Made by a program: the position numbers and the translations under genes. DNA of 64,000 nucleotides from UMGS1766 sp963597355 (GTDB lineage: Bacteria > Bacillota > Clostridia > Oscillospirales > Oscillospiraceae), in contig CAVBPR010000018.1 of NCBI GenBank assembly GCA_963597355.1, positions 1 to 64,000 of the forward strand, written 5' to 3'. Below the pieces are notes generated by a model. That model ran no database searches. It saw only the letters and a list, made by a program, of their open reading frames with translations, and was not told the origin of the DNA. Positions 46,395-55,884 of this stretch are shown here, piece after piece (position 1 is the stretch's first letter; every line of letters begins with the position of its first letter).

Positions 46395-46445
46395 GGAAAG
46401 CTCCTTTTCCGAAAATCACTTCCCCGAGGGAAGCGCTGAGCTTTC

Positions 46446-46473
46446 ATTATACCACAATATTCCCAGGTTTTAA
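46446..46473 (-). promoter_or_regulatory. Possible promoter of ylmH
   Basis: On the minus strand TATAAT (46451-46446) with a poor -35 (TTAAAA at 46473-46468) and a 16-base spacer; it overlaps the mntP stop codon. Confidence 0.4.
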
Positions 46474-47084
46474 AACACACCTTTGACCCAAATTTCCAGG
46501 CCGATGAACAGGAGAATGGCGCCGCCCAGAATTTCCGCCTTTCCTCCCAGATGACTGCCGACGGTTTTGCCCAGCCGGAATCCGGCCAGACAGATGAAAA
46601 AGGTCACCACGGCAATGACAAGGGAACATACCACTGCCATGAGAAGGGAGTATTCTGCGATGGTAAAGCCAACGCTGAGGGCGTCAATTGAGGTGGCAAT
46701 GCCCTGAGCCAGCAGCACACCCCAGGCGATGCCGGCGGATTTTCCGGAGGAAGATTCGTTGGCATCAGCGGTTTCTTCCTCTTTGCCGGGATGGAATCCG
46801 TCCCACAGCATTTTGCCGCCAATGTATCCCAGCAAAGCCAGAGCAATCCAGGGAATCCATTTCTGGAACGCGGCAAAGCGCGTGGCAATGGTGTGGACGC
46901 ACAGCCATCCGATCATAGGCATGGCAAACTGAAAGAAACCGAAGGTGCCGGCGCGGGTACTGCTTTCCCCCAGCGGCATATTGGGACACTGTAATCCGCC
47001 GGCAACCGAAATGGAGAAGGCGTCCATAGCCAGACCGACGCCCAGAAGGGCACTGTTGACAAAAAAGAGAAGATTCCAATTCAT
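46470..47084 (-). CDS. mntP: Manganese efflux pump MntP
   Basis: The start at 47084 (MNWNLLFFVNSALLGVGLAMDAFSISV) has AAAGGACGG upstream; the longer reading runs into the riboswitch terminator. The 204-residue protein has six membrane segments and the paired MntP motifs with Asp in GLAMDAFSISVAGG and SIDALSVGFTIAEY. It expels excess Mn2+. A yybP-ykoY riboswitch lies directly upstream, the standard control of this family. Confidence 0.95.
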   Translation of the reverse strand: MNWNLLFFVNSALLGVGLAMDAFSISVAGGLQCPNMPLGESSTRAGTFGFFQFAMPMIGWLCVHTIATRFAAFQKWIPWIALALLGYIGGKMLWDGFHPGKEEETADANESSSGKSAGIAWGVLLAQGIATSIDALSVGFTIAEYSLLMAVVCSLVIAVVTFFICLAGFRLGKTVGSHLGGKAEILGGAILLFIGLEIWVKGVF

Positions 47085-47123
47085 AGTATTCCGTCCTTTC
47101 TTTTGCTGCGCAGTCATAGAATC

Positions 47124-47313
47124 AAAAAACGACCCAGCCGGTGGCTGAGTCGTTGCAGAGCAAAAGAAAGAGACTCCAGGCGCACCAAGGCTGCGCTCCC
47201 TGAGTCTTGCGATTACGGATAAACCAGACCGCGAGGCGGTCAGTATGTTGACTTACCCACGCGCCGGCAGGACGCGCTCGCTACTCCCCCAAAGGAAAGT
47301 GAATTTAATAACA
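47124..47313 (-). promoter_or_regulatory. yybP-ykoY (manganese) riboswitch of mntP
   Basis: Reading the minus strand from about 47300, the leader opens with TTTGGGGGAGTAGC, the conserved 5' core of this class, then hairpins and a second core region with CAAGACTCAGGGAGCGCAG. It ends in a terminator stem (AACGACTCAGCC/GGCTGGGTCGTT, 47124-47155) followed by TTTTTTG. Mn2+ binding should prevent termination and allow mntP expression. Confidence 0.92.
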
Positions 47314-47319
47314 AAACGG

Positions 47320-47349
47320 ATTTTACCAGCTGGCTGGCCGGTTAGTCAA
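47320..47349 (-). promoter_or_regulatory. Promoter of the mntP riboswitch transcript
   Basis: On the minus strand TTGACT (47349-47344), an 18-base spacer and TAAAAT (47325-47320). Confidence 0.7.
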
Positions 47350-47433
47350 CGGTAATGCATTGCATCAAGCAGATAGTACAAAGGAAAGTGCTATATTCGG
47401 CTGTTTTATAGGATAATCGTCCCTGTGCTCTGG

Positions 47434-47461
47434 TTGAGATTTTATTATATAATTGTATAAT
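47434..47461 (+). promoter_or_regulatory. Promoter of the second MATE gene
   Basis: TTGAGA (47434-47439), a 16-base spacer and TATAAT (47456-47461). It is divergent from the mntP promoter. Confidence 0.75.
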
Positions 47462-47524
47462 AAGAGTATATAAATAGAAAGACAGTCCTTTTGTTGCATG
47501 ATGGGAAGAGACAAAGGACGGAGC

Positions 47525-48937
47525 ATGAGGAGGAAAAGGCTTGTGGAAGAGATGAAACGAAATCCCCTGGGGGAAGATCCCATCGGGGGATTGATGGTGA
47601 AATTTGCCGTGCCCAGTGTGGTCGCCATGCTGGTGGGCTCAATTTATAACATTGTCGACCAGTTGTTTATCGGTCAGACCGTCGGCACGCTGGGAAACGC
47701 CGCCACAAACGTGGCGTTTCCTTTGACCACCTGCTGTGTGGCTATGGCGCTGCTGTTTGGCATCGGAGGCGCCGCCGCCTTCAACCTTGCCATGGGGCGG
47801 GGACAAAAGGAACGGGCACCCTATTATATCGGCGCGGCGGCGGTGGCCCTGTTTGTCGGCGGTTTGCTTCTTTGTCTTGTGACTCAGCTGTTTCTGACGC
47901 CGCTGCTGCGGGCCTTTGGCTCGCCGGATGACGTGCTGCCCTATGCGGTGACCTATGTGCGGATTACGGCCTTCGGCTTTCCGTTTCTCGTGCTCACCAC
48001 CGGCGGCGGTCATCTGATCCGTGCCGACGGCAATCCCCGCATGACGATGATCTGCTCCCTTTCCGGCGCGATTATCAACACGGTGCTGGATGCCATTCTG
48101 GTGATGGGCTTTCAAATGGGTATGGCCGGTGCAGCTATTGCAACGGTGATTGGTCAGATTTTCTCCGGCTGTCAGGTGATCTGGTATCTCTCCACCCGCT
48201 TCCACACCGTTCCCCTTCAGCGAAAGCACCTGAAGGTGCGCTGGTCTGCGCTGGCGGAGCTGTCGGCCAATGGCACGGGCAACTGCTTTAACCAGCTGGC
48301 GCTGCTGCTGACCCAGGTGGTGCTGAACAATTCTCTGCGCCACTACGGAGCGTTGAGCATTTATGGCGAGGCAATTCCCATTGCAGTGGGCGGCATTGTC
48401 ATGAAGGTAAGCCAATTGTGCTTCAGTATTATTATCGGCATCAGTCAGGGCAGTCAGCCCATTGAAAGCTTTAACTACGGTGCGCGAAATTATGACCGGG
48501 TGAGAAAGGCATACGGCATGGCCCTTTGCGCCGGCGCTGTGGTGGGCGTGGTGTCCTTCCTGGCCTATCAGCTGTTCCCGAGACAGTTACTGGGGCTGTT
48601 CGGCGAGGGAAGCGAGGCTTATTTCTCCTGCGGTGTGAAGTTCTTCCGCATTTTCCTGTTCTTTTCCTTTGCCAACTTTATGCAGCCGATTACCTCAACC
48701 TTCTTTACCTCTCTGGGAAAGCCGATCAAGGGAGTGTTCCTTTCCCTGACCCGGCAGGTAATCTTTTTGATCCCCCTTATGCTGATTCTGCCGGTGTTTG
48801 TGGGGTTTGACGGCCTGCTGTATGCCGGCCCGATTGCAGACTTTTTCGCCATGCTTGCCGCCATTTTGATGGCGCTGGGCGAGTTCCGGAACATGAAACG
48901 GCTGGAGCGGGAAGGAAAGCCGGTTTTAGAGCAATAA
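47525..48937 (+). CDS. MATE-family efflux transporter
   Basis: ATG 47525 has AAAGGACGGAGC upstream; ATG 47552 (MKRNPLGEDPIGGLMVKF) is an equally typical start for the family and ATG 47498 is also in frame. About 470 residues with 12 membrane segments in two halves. Features include FAVPSVVAMLVGSIYNIVDQLFIGQ in helix 1 and ISQGSQPIESFNYGARNYDRVRKAYGMAL starting the second-half loop, typical of the NorM/DinF-like clostridial branch. It exports cations or drugs. It lies divergent from the Mn-controlled mntP, but nothing shows it is metal-regulated. Confidence 0.92.
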   Translation: MRRKRLVEEMKRNPLGEDPIGGLMVKFAVPSVVAMLVGSIYNIVDQLFIGQTVGTLGNAATNVAFPLTTCCVAMALLFGIGGAAAFNLAMGRGQKERAPYYIGAAAVALFVGGLLLCLVTQLFLTPLLRAFGSPDDVLPYAVTYVRITAFGFPFLVLTTGGGHLIRADGNPRMTMICSLSGAIINTVLDAILVMGFQMGMAGAAIATVIGQIFSGCQVIWYLSTRFHTVPLQRKHLKVRWSALAELSANGTGNCFNQLALLLTQVVLNNSLRHYGALSIYGEAIPIAVGGIVMKVSQLCFSIIIGISQGSQPIESFNYGARNYDRVRKAYGMALCAGAVVGVVSFLAYQLFPRQLLGLFGEGSEAYFSCGVKFFRIFLFFSFANFMQPITSTFFTSLGKPIKGVFLSLTRQVIFLIPLMLILPVFVGFDGLLYAGPIADFFAMLAAILMALGEFRNMKRLEREGKPVLEQ

Positions 48938-49024
48938 GCATCTCTTTGCTCCCTTCTCGTGGAAGGACGGAGTTGGGAGAAGCCCTTGCCTGCAAACCAT
49001 ACGAAAAGAGCATTTATAACAGAG

Positions 49025-49058
49025 GAAAGCGTCGGGCATTGCCCGGCGCTTTCTTTAT
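49025..49058 (+). terminator. Terminator of the MATE gene
   Basis: Stem GAAAGCGTCGGGC (49025-49037) with GCCCGGCGCTTTC (49041-49053), then TTTATT. The rest of the 48938-49344 gap holds no gene, only the ppdK promoter. Confidence 0.85.
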
Positions 49059-49205
49059 TGACCGAATAAAAACTGACCGAATGGATAGCTAAAAATGCAT
49101 GAAATCCTTCTTTTTATAACCTCCTTTCAGAAAGGAATTTCATAAAATAATTTTGAGTAAGTATCTAAAAATGTAATAAAAAATCGCAAAAACGATAAAA
49201 TATTG

Positions 49206-49234
49206 TTGCATATCGCATAAAATAGTTATATAAT
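49206..49234 (+). promoter_or_regulatory. Promoter of ppdK
   Basis: TTGCAT (49206-49211), a 17-base spacer and TATAAT (49229-49234), about 110 bases upstream of the start codon. Confidence 0.8.
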
Positions 49235-49344
49235 GCAGTCGTGTAAGAGATAGAGCATTATGCGGGCCGCACAAGAAAAAGCTTCTATTGACAGAAATCC
49301 TGCAAAGCACAGCGGCGCGTAACCTATGAGGAGGAACGAATCCC

Positions 49345-52008
49345 ATGGAAAAAAAGTTTATCTACTATTTCAGTGAAGGTTCCGAGGCGTTTGCCGGGGA
49401 CAAGGTAACCATGAAGAACATTCTCGGTGGCAAGGGCGCCGGTTTGGCGGAGATGACGGCTGCCGGTATGCCGGTTCCTCAGGGCTTTACCATCACAACG
49501 GAGGCCTGCACCCAGTATTATACCGACGGCCGCCGCATTGCCGACGAGATCGTGGAGGATATTTTTGCCCATGTAAAGGGCCTGGAAGAGATTACAGGAA
49601 AGAAGTTTGGCGACATCAGCAATCCGCTGCTGGTTTCGGTGCGTTCCGGCGCCCGCCAGTCGATGCCCGGCATGATGGATACCATCCTCAATCTGGGTTT
49701 GAACGATGAAGCAGTAGAAGGTCTTGCCAAGAAGACGAATAACCAGCGCTTCGCCTATGATTCCTATCGCCGTTTCGTTCAGATGTATTCCGACGTAGTT
49801 ATGGGCGTTTCCAAGAGCCTGTTTGAGGAAGAAATCGACAAAATGAAGGAAGCCAAGGGCGTGACGGAGGACGTCGACCTGACGGCGGAGGACCTGAAGG
49901 AACTGGTTGCCATCTTCAAGAAAATTTATGAAGATAACGAGGGCAAGCCCTTCCCCCAGGATCCCAAGGAGCAGTTGATCGGCGCAGTGATGGCTGTGTT
50001 CCGCAGCTGGGACAACCCCCGCGCCAATGTTTACCGCAAGATGAATGAGATCCCCTATGAGTGGGGCACTGCGGTCAACGTCCAGCAGATGGCATTCGGC
50101 AACTCCGGCCCCAAGAGCGGCACCGGCGTGGCCTTTACCCGTGATCCTGCCACCGGCGCAAAGGGTCTGATGGGTGAATACCTCATCAACGCTCAGGGCG
50201 AGGACGTGGTTGCCGGTGTGCGCACACCTTCTCCCATCCGCAAGCTGCAGGAAGAAATGCCGGAAGTATACGAGGAGTTTGTCTCCATTGCAACCCGGCT
50301 GGAGACTTATTTCAAGGATATGCAGGACATGGAGTTTACCATTGAAGACGGCAAGCTCTATATGCTCCAGACCCGCAACGGCAAGCGCACCGCGCAGGCG
50401 GCACTGCAGATTGCCATTGATCTGGTCAATGAGGGCATGATTGACGAAACCGAGGCAGTGCTTCGGGTAGAGCCCAAGCAATTGGACACCCTGCTGCATC
50501 CCCAGTTTGACGAAAAGGCTCTGGCCGCCGCAGAAGTGATCGGCAAGGGTCTGGCCGCCTCTCCCGGTTCTGCCTGTGGACAGATCGTGTTCTCCGCCGA
50601 GGACGCAGAGGAAAAGGTGAAGTCCGGCGAGATGCCCAAGGTGGTGCTGTGCCGCCTGGAAACCTCTCCGGAGGACATTGTGGGCATGCAGGTCAGCCAG
50701 GGCATTCTGACGGTGCGTGGCGGCATGACCAGCCATGCGGCCGTTGTGGCTCGTGGCATGGGCACCTGCTGCGTGTCCGGCTGCGGCAATGAAAATACCG
50801 TGGTGATTGACTACGACGCCAAAGAGTTTACCATCAATGGCCACACCTTCCATGAAGGGGACTGGATCAGCATTGACGGCTCTACCGGCAATATTTACGG
50901 CTGCATCATCAAGACGGTTTCCGCCACCGAGAACCCCAACCTGAAGAAGTTCATGGGCTGGGCAGACGCGCGCCGCCAGATGAAGGTTTTGACCAATGCA
51001 GACAATCCTGCCGACGCACAAAACGCCATTGACATGGGCGCAGAAGGCATTGGCCTGTGCCGTACCGAGCACATGTTCTTTGCCGCAGACCGCATCAAAG
51101 CAGTGCGGGAAATGATTTGCGCCACTACCGTGGAAGCCCGCAAGGCGGCGCTGGCCAAGGTGGAGCCCTATCAGGAGCAGGACTTTGTGGCCATGTACCG
51201 CATTATGGGCGACCGCCCCATGACCATTCGCTATCTGGATCCACCGCTGCATGAGTTCCTGCCCACAAAGGCGGAGGATATTGCAGAGCTGGCCGCAGAC
51301 ATGGGCATGGCAGCGGAAGAGCTGACCAATGTGGTGGAGTCCCTCCATGAATTCAACCCCATGATGGGCCATCGCGGCTGCCGTCTGGCAGTGACTTATC
51401 CGGAGATTGCGGAGATGCAGACCACCGCAGTGATCAACGCCGCCGTTCAGGTGAGCAAGGAAACCGGAAAGCTGATTACTCCCCATATCATGGTTCCGCT
51501 GGTGGGCGAGGTGAAGGAACTGAAGTTCGTCAAGGACGTCATTGTCGCCACCGCAGACAAACTGATTGCAGAATCCGGTCTGGAGATGCAGTATCTGGTC
51601 GGCACGATGATCGAGATTCCCCGGGCGGCATTGACCGCAGGCGAAATTGCCAAGGAGGCGCAGTTCTTCTCCTTCGGCACTAACGACCTGACCCAGATGA
51701 CTTTCGGCTTCTCCCGTGACGACGCGGCAAAGTTCTTGGGTGCATATTACGATCATAAGATCTATGAGTCGGATCCCTTCCAGCACCTGGACACCAAGGG
51801 CGTTGGTCGGCTGGTGCAGATGGCGGCGGAAGACGGCCGTAAGACCCGGCCGGAGCTGGAGCTGGGTATTTGCGGCGAGCACGGCGGCGACGCCACCAGC
51901 GTGGAGTTCTGCCATCGGATTGGTCTGGACTATGTTTCCTGCAGCCCCTTCCGTGTGCCGGTGGCGCGGCTGGCAGCGGCTCAGGCGGCCATTAAGAATC
52001 CTCGCTGA
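49345..52008 (+). CDS. ppdK: Pyruvate, phosphate dikinase
   Basis: The 887-residue enzyme interconverts pyruvate + ATP + Pi with PEP + AMP + PPi, a key glycolytic or gluconeogenic step in many anaerobes. Domain order is complete: N-terminal ATP-grasp (KNILGGKGAGLAEM, VSVRSGARQSMPGMMDT), the phospho-histidine swivelling domain with GGMTSHAAVVARGMGTCCV (active His about 455), and the C-terminal PEP/pyruvate barrel (GLCRTEHMFF, GTNDLTQMTFGFSRDD, and CGEHGGD). GAGGAGG precedes ATG 49345. Confidence 0.97.
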   Translation: MEKKFIYYFSEGSEAFAGDKVTMKNILGGKGAGLAEMTAAGMPVPQGFTITTEACTQYYTDGRRIADEIVEDIFAHVKGLEEITGKKFGDISNPLLVSVRSGARQSMPGMMDTILNLGLNDEAVEGLAKKTNNQRFAYDSYRRFVQMYSDVVMGVSKSLFEEEIDKMKEAKGVTEDVDLTAEDLKELVAIFKKIYEDNEGKPFPQDPKEQLIGAVMAVFRSWDNPRANVYRKMNEIPYEWGTAVNVQQMAFGNSGPKSGTGVAFTRDPATGAKGLMGEYLINAQGEDVVAGVRTPSPIRKLQEEMPEVYEEFVSIATRLETYFKDMQDMEFTIEDGKLYMLQTRNGKRTAQAALQIAIDLVNEGMIDETEAVLRVEPKQLDTLLHPQFDEKALAAAEVIGKGLAASPGSACGQIVFSAEDAEEKVKSGEMPKVVLCRLETSPEDIVGMQVSQGILTVRGGMTSHAAVVARGMGTCCVSGCGNENTVVIDYDAKEFTINGHTFHEGDWISIDGSTGNIYGCIIKTVSATENPNLKKFMGWADARRQMKVLTNADNPADAQNAIDMGAEGIGLCRTEHMFFAADRIKAVREMICATTVEARKAALAKVEPYQEQDFVAMYRIMGDRPMTIRYLDPPLHEFLPTKAEDIAELAADMGMAAEELTNVVESLHEFNPMMGHRGCRLAVTYPEIAEMQTTAVINAAVQVSKETGKLITPHIMVPLVGEVKELKFVKDVIVATADKLIAESGLEMQYLVGTMIEIPRAALTAGEIAKEAQFFSFGTNDLTQMTFGFSRDDAAKFLGAYYDHKIYESDPFQHLDTKGVGRLVQMAAEDGRKTRPELELGICGEHGGDATSVEFCHRIGLDYVSCSPFRVPVARLAAAQAAIKNPR

Positions 52009-52038
52009 TCGTGAACGGATAAATCGCTATCAATGTGC

Positions 52039-52077
52039 AAAACGGGTCGGGAGTTCGCTCCCGACCCGTTCGTTTTG
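52039..52077 (+). terminator. Terminator of ppdK
   Basis: Stem AACGGGTCGGGAG (52041-52053) with complement at 52058-52070, then CGTTTTG. Confidence 0.8.
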
Positions 52078-52147
52078 AAACCTTCAAAATATCGAAATAA
52101 GAAGGGCTGGGACACAATGCATCCCAGCTCTCGAGGTTTTTCGACAG

Positions 52148-52186
52148 TCAAAATGGCTGGAACGCCGTGCGTTCCAGCCATTTTGA
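52148..52186 (-). terminator. Terminator of the flavin reductase gene
   Basis: An 18-bp stem TCAAAATGGCTGGAACGC (52148-52165) with complement at 52169-52186. A related but shorter hairpin (GCTGGGAC...ATCCCAGC) lies at about 52108-52130. Confidence 0.75.
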
Positions 52187-52191
52187 TTAAA

Positions 52192-54168
52192 TTACAGAAT
52201 ATCCATTGCGGCACAGAAGCCTTCATAGGTGGCCATTTTAACGGTGCGGGCCTGCTTGGCATCGCCGGTGACCACGAAGCGGTCGCAGCAGCCTTCCAGG
52301 TTCTTGACAACGTCGTCATTGGAGCGGCTGCCGCAGCAGTGCAGCACCAGGTCGGCCTCGATAAACTGCTCATTGCCGTCCTTGTCGGTGAACTTGACAC
52401 CCTTGTCGGTGACCTCGCCCACCTTGACGGAGCAGTAGGTGCCCATGCCGGATTTCTTCATCCGGGGCAGCAGTGCCATGCGCTGGCTCATGCCGGAGTC
52501 CTTGCAGACATCGTCCCGCATCTCCAGAATGTCCACGTGAGCGCCCCATTCGCTGGCGAAGAAGTAACCGCTCTCGCAGCCGATGGCGCCGCCGCCGATG
52601 ATGACAATGCGCTTGTTCTTGATCTCATCGGGATGAGTGTAAGCATACAGTGCGTGCTGAGCGTTCTCAATGCCCTTGATGGGAGGAACGAAGGGATGGG
52701 CACCGACGGAGCAGATCACGTAATCCGGGTGCATGGCCTGAATGGATTCCTTTGTGGCTTCGGTGTTCAGCATGACGGTTACGCCGGCGTGCTTGCAACG
52801 GGCAATCATGCTGTCCCGGAAACGGAGGAGGGATTCCTTATCCGTGTCGATCTCTGTGAACCAGAGCTGACCGCCCAGCTTGTCGGCCTTTTCTACGAGG
52901 GTGACGGAGTGGCCACGCTCTGCAGCAGTCACAGCGGCATACATACCGGAAACACCGCCGCCGACGATCACAACATTCCGCTTGCCGAGGGGCTTGGGAG
53001 CGTTGCGCCAGCGCAGTTCCCGCTGAGACCAGGGGTTAACGGCGCAGTGCCACAGGGAAGGAATGGGACGCTCGCCGGGGTTGGAAGCCAGCGGATTGAA
53101 GCAGGAGCAGCGCAGGCAGGGGGCGATGGTGTCTTCCAGACCGTCCCGGGTCTTGTTCACGAAAGCAGGGTCTGCAAACTGCTGACGGCCCATGGCGACA
53201 AAGTCGCACTTGCCGGAGGCGATGGCTTCTTCGATCTGATCCGGTCCGTTGAAGCCGCCGACGGCCACCACGGGGACGTGGACGTGCTTCTTGATAGCCT
53301 CGGCCAGATCCAGGTTGCAGCCGTGCTTGTCGAACATGGAGCTGAAGGCCTTGGTGTTGACGTGATCCTGATACACGCCGGAGGTGACGTGGATGAGGTC
53401 AACGTGATCCTGAATGAGCTGGGCGAACTCGATGCCGTCCTCCAGCGTCATGCCGCCCTCGATGCGCTCGGAGCCGGACATACGGTACTCGATGAGGAAA
53501 TCGTCGCCGCAGACCTCCTTGATGCGCTTGCACACCATGATGGGGAAGCGGGCGCGGTTGGCCATGCTGCCGCCGTATTCATCGGTGCGGTGGTTGAAGC
53601 GGGGGGAGATGAACTGGTTCAGCAGCCAGCCGTGGCCGCCGTGCAGGTTGATCATCTGGAAGCCCAGGGACTTACATACCCAGGCGGCTTCTGCCCACTG
53701 ATCGGCCGTCTTCTTCATCATTTCAACGGTCATTTCCTCCACCTGTACGCCGTCCTCCCGGACAAAGGCGGAGGGGCCGATGGGGTTTTTATGGCCGGCA
53801 ATGGTGTCGGGATGGTTCATGGCGCCGACGTGGTTGAGCTGGATGGAGGCAATGGCGCCGTGGGCCTTGATGGCCTCGGTCAAAGTCATGATGGACTCCA
53901 TGTGGAAGGTGGTCATGGGATTGGACCACACATCCAGGCCGTGCTCATGCCGCCAGGCATATTCATGGTCAATAAAGCTTTCGGTGACGGTTACTTCCGC
54001 AAAGCCACCCCGAGCCTTGGTCTCGTAGACATCGATGCCTTCGGGGGTGGGATAGCCGTGGTCAACGATGCGGTTGGTGGTGATGGGGGATGCGAATACG
54101 CGGTTTTTGAATGTGACGCCCTTGATGGTCATGGGCAGAAACATATGGGGGTATTTGCTGCAGCTCAT
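52192..54168 (-). CDS. Old Yellow Enzyme-type FMN/FAD/FeS reductase (enoate/dienoyl-CoA reductase-like)
   Basis: The 658-residue protein has an N-terminal TIM barrel of the Old Yellow Enzyme family (residues 5-360: FLPMTIKGVTFKNRVFASPI, SIQLNHVGAM, GHGWLLNQFISPRFNHRTDEYGGS, VVAVGGFN, FVAMGRQQFADP) and a C-terminal FAD/NADH-binding half (about 395-650: NVVIVGGGVSGMYAAVTAAERGH, RIVIIGGGAIGCESG). A cysteine cluster between them reads CLRCSC and WHC, where relatives usually show CxxCxxxC...C, so the iron-sulphur ligand spacing is altered. The family (2,4-dienoyl-CoA reductase, BaiCD/BaiH, daidzein and enoate reductases) reduces C=C bonds next to carbonyls. Its neighbours (GntP, MFS, cupin, SDR) suggest a reductive pathway. 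Confidence 0.9.
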   Translation of the reverse strand: MSCSKYPHMFLPMTIKGVTFKNRVFASPITTNRIVDHGYPTPEGIDVYETKARGGFAEVTVTESFIDHEYAWRHEHGLDVWSNPMTTFHMESIMTLTEAIKAHGAIASIQLNHVGAMNHPDTIAGHKNPIGPSAFVREDGVQVEEMTVEMMKKTADQWAEAAWVCKSLGFQMINLHGGHGWLLNQFISPRFNHRTDEYGGSMANRARFPIMVCKRIKEVCGDDFLIEYRMSGSERIEGGMTLEDGIEFAQLIQDHVDLIHVTSGVYQDHVNTKAFSSMFDKHGCNLDLAEAIKKHVHVPVVAVGGFNGPDQIEEAIASGKCDFVAMGRQQFADPAFVNKTRDGLEDTIAPCLRCSCFNPLASNPGERPIPSLWHCAVNPWSQRELRWRNAPKPLGKRNVVIVGGGVSGMYAAVTAAERGHSVTLVEKADKLGGQLWFTEIDTDKESLLRFRDSMIARCKHAGVTVMLNTEATKESIQAMHPDYVICSVGAHPFVPPIKGIENAQHALYAYTHPDEIKNKRIVIIGGGAIGCESGYFFASEWGAHVDILEMRDDVCKDSGMSQRMALLPRMKKSGMGTYCSVKVGEVTDKGVKFTDKDGNEQFIEADLVLHCCGSRSNDDVVKNLEGCCDRFVVTGDAKQARTVKMATYEGFCAAMDIL

Positions 54169-54315
54169 GGTGTGGCTTCCTTTCTATCTTGTTTTTTAGG
54201 TTGATAGGTTGAAATGGTGATAATGAAAAGATTCTTATGGGGAGGGGAGCGGAAAAGAAACTCCGTTGCCTCCCTTTTTGCCCATTGTAACAGAACAAAT
54301 TCGGACTGAAAAGGA

Positions 54316-54331
54316 GTTACTTTCAGGTAAC
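54316..54331. promoter_or_regulatory. Palindromic GTTAC operator upstream of the flavin reductase
   Basis: GTTACTTTCAGGTAAC forms a GTTAC-N6-GTAAC palindrome about 150 bases upstream of the reductase start. A matching palindrome lies at 55893-55908 in the GntP/MFS divergent region, so both probably bind the same regulator. Confidence 0.5.
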
Positions 54332-54434
54332 ACTCTAACTTTTTTCGCACAAAAGCCCATTGGCAGGAAAACGGACGGATGTACTCCGTCCGTTTTCGAG
54401 ATAAGAGGGGGATAGGAATAAAAGTAAGCTCAGA

Positions 54435-55766
54435 TCAGGTCAGGCCGGGGAAAACGGCAAACAGAATTGCGGCGACGACGGAAGCGGCCAGAGTCCAAAC
54501 GACCGTGCACATCATGACCGGGGGATAGCCGTCCTTGTGTTTCAGGTCGGCCATGCTCAGCATGATCAGGATGGCGCCCTGGAAGGGCAGGGTGTCAAAG
54601 GTGGTTGCCGCCGTTGTGGCAATACGGTGGATTGCGATGGGGGAAATGCTCAGGTTTGCAGCCAGCACCGGCACAACGATGGCCAGTCCGGCAGGTGGGG
54701 AACCGGTGAGACCGACCAGAATTGCAACGGCGATCACCACCAGAATCGGTGCGGGCAGAGGCAGGGACAGCAGTCCGTCTACCATGACCTGATAGGCATC
54801 TGTGGCCTGGACAACGGAGGCAAAGCCCACGACGATAGCGCCCATGAAGATGGACTCAGCAGTGGAGCGGCCGCCTTCGTTCAGGGTGTTGATCAGTGCC
54901 TTGCCCCGGCTGCATTCTGCAGTCTTGGGGAAGAAGGGCACCAGCAGGATCAGAGACAGGACAAAACCCAGGGCCAGTGCAGGGATCAGGTTGTTGATGA
55001 GGTTGAACACCACAACAACCACCACCAGCGGCAGCAGGGCGACCACGAAGGGGGGATATTTGCGGCCTTCCTCGGGGGGAGTGAAGGGCACGTTGCCCGG
55101 CTCAAAGACCTCGCCCCGGGCAGAAGCGCGGTGAATGGACTTGGACAGGTAAATGCCGCCGCCCAGAAGCATGACCAGAACAGCAGCCAGACCGGGGATC
55201 AGACCGGCGGCAGAGCTGGTGCCGAGGATGTTCATGGGGGTGTAGTTGGTCACCAGAGGTGCGCCGGGGGTCAGAGCCGCCGTGGAAACGCCGCAGGTGA
55301 TCAGGCCGATCAGATATTTACGGGGAATGTTGGCCTCGGAACAGATGGTCAGCATAACGGGGAACAGGGTGAACAGGGCGCAGAAGGTGTCGATGCCGCC
55401 AAAGCACATGGCCCAGCTGACGGCGATGCAGATGTAAACTGCGATGGTCTGCTTGCGAGCGCCGGAGGCGTTGCGGGCAAAGACATTCATCAGGGTGCGG
55501 GCGATGTTGACAGCAGCGCCGGACTCCACATAAACGCGGCCCATGAGAATGGACAGCATGAAGATGGGGAGCAGACCGGTGATAAAGCCGGTGGTACCGC
55601 CCAGGAACGGGCCGGTGATAGCGTCCAGCAGGGGAATGCCGTTGACCAGTGCGACGAACAGAGCACATAGGGGGGCCACATACATGACCGACATGCCTTT
55701 GTACGTCAACACAATCAGGCCGGCAAACGCCACAACAATGGACAGAATACCGATGGTTGTTGACAT
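54435..55766 (-). CDS. GntP-family permease
   Basis: The 443-residue protein has about 12-13 membrane segments. GntP-type features include VALVNGIPLLDAITGPFLGG, FGGIDTFCALFTLFPVML, and GLTGSPPAGLAIVVPVL with AIHRIATTAATTFDTLPFQGAI near the C-terminus. Family members import gluconate or related hydroxy acids. It lies between the flavin reductase and the MFS gene, so it may import the substrate that the cluster reduces. Confidence 0.9.
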   Translation of the reverse strand: MSTTIGILSIVVAFAGLIVLTYKGMSVMYVAPLCALFVALVNGIPLLDAITGPFLGGTTGFITGLLPIFMLSILMGRVYVESGAAVNIARTLMNVFARNASGARKQTIAVYICIAVSWAMCFGGIDTFCALFTLFPVMLTICSEANIPRKYLIGLITCGVSTAALTPGAPLVTNYTPMNILGTSSAAGLIPGLAAVLVMLLGGGIYLSKSIHRASARGEVFEPGNVPFTPPEEGRKYPPFVVALLPLVVVVVVFNLINNLIPALALGFVLSLILLVPFFPKTAECSRGKALINTLNEGGRSTAESIFMGAIVVGFASVVQATDAYQVMVDGLLSLPLPAPILVVIAVAILVGLTGSPPAGLAIVVPVLAANLSISPIAIHRIATTAATTFDTLPFQGAILIMLSMADLKHKDGYPPVMMCTVVWTLAASVVAAILFAVFPGLT

Positions 55767-55884
55767 ATTTCTTCCTCCTTGTCATCTCTTCTTTTGGTAT
55801 GACTTGTTTTCTCAACAAAGATAGATTACCACAAGGAAGGGAAATTGTTAAGAACGCACAATAAAGTGCGGTTGTGCACCGCAA

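Noticed and set aside
49324..51915. Long minus-strand open frame opposite ppdK
   Set aside because: It is His/Leu/Ala-rich with no domain and lies opposite an unmistakable pyruvate phosphate dikinase; shadow frame.
52033..54204. Long plus-strand frame opposite the flavin reductase
   Set aside because: Shadow frame; the minus strand carries the complete Old Yellow Enzyme and FAD domains.
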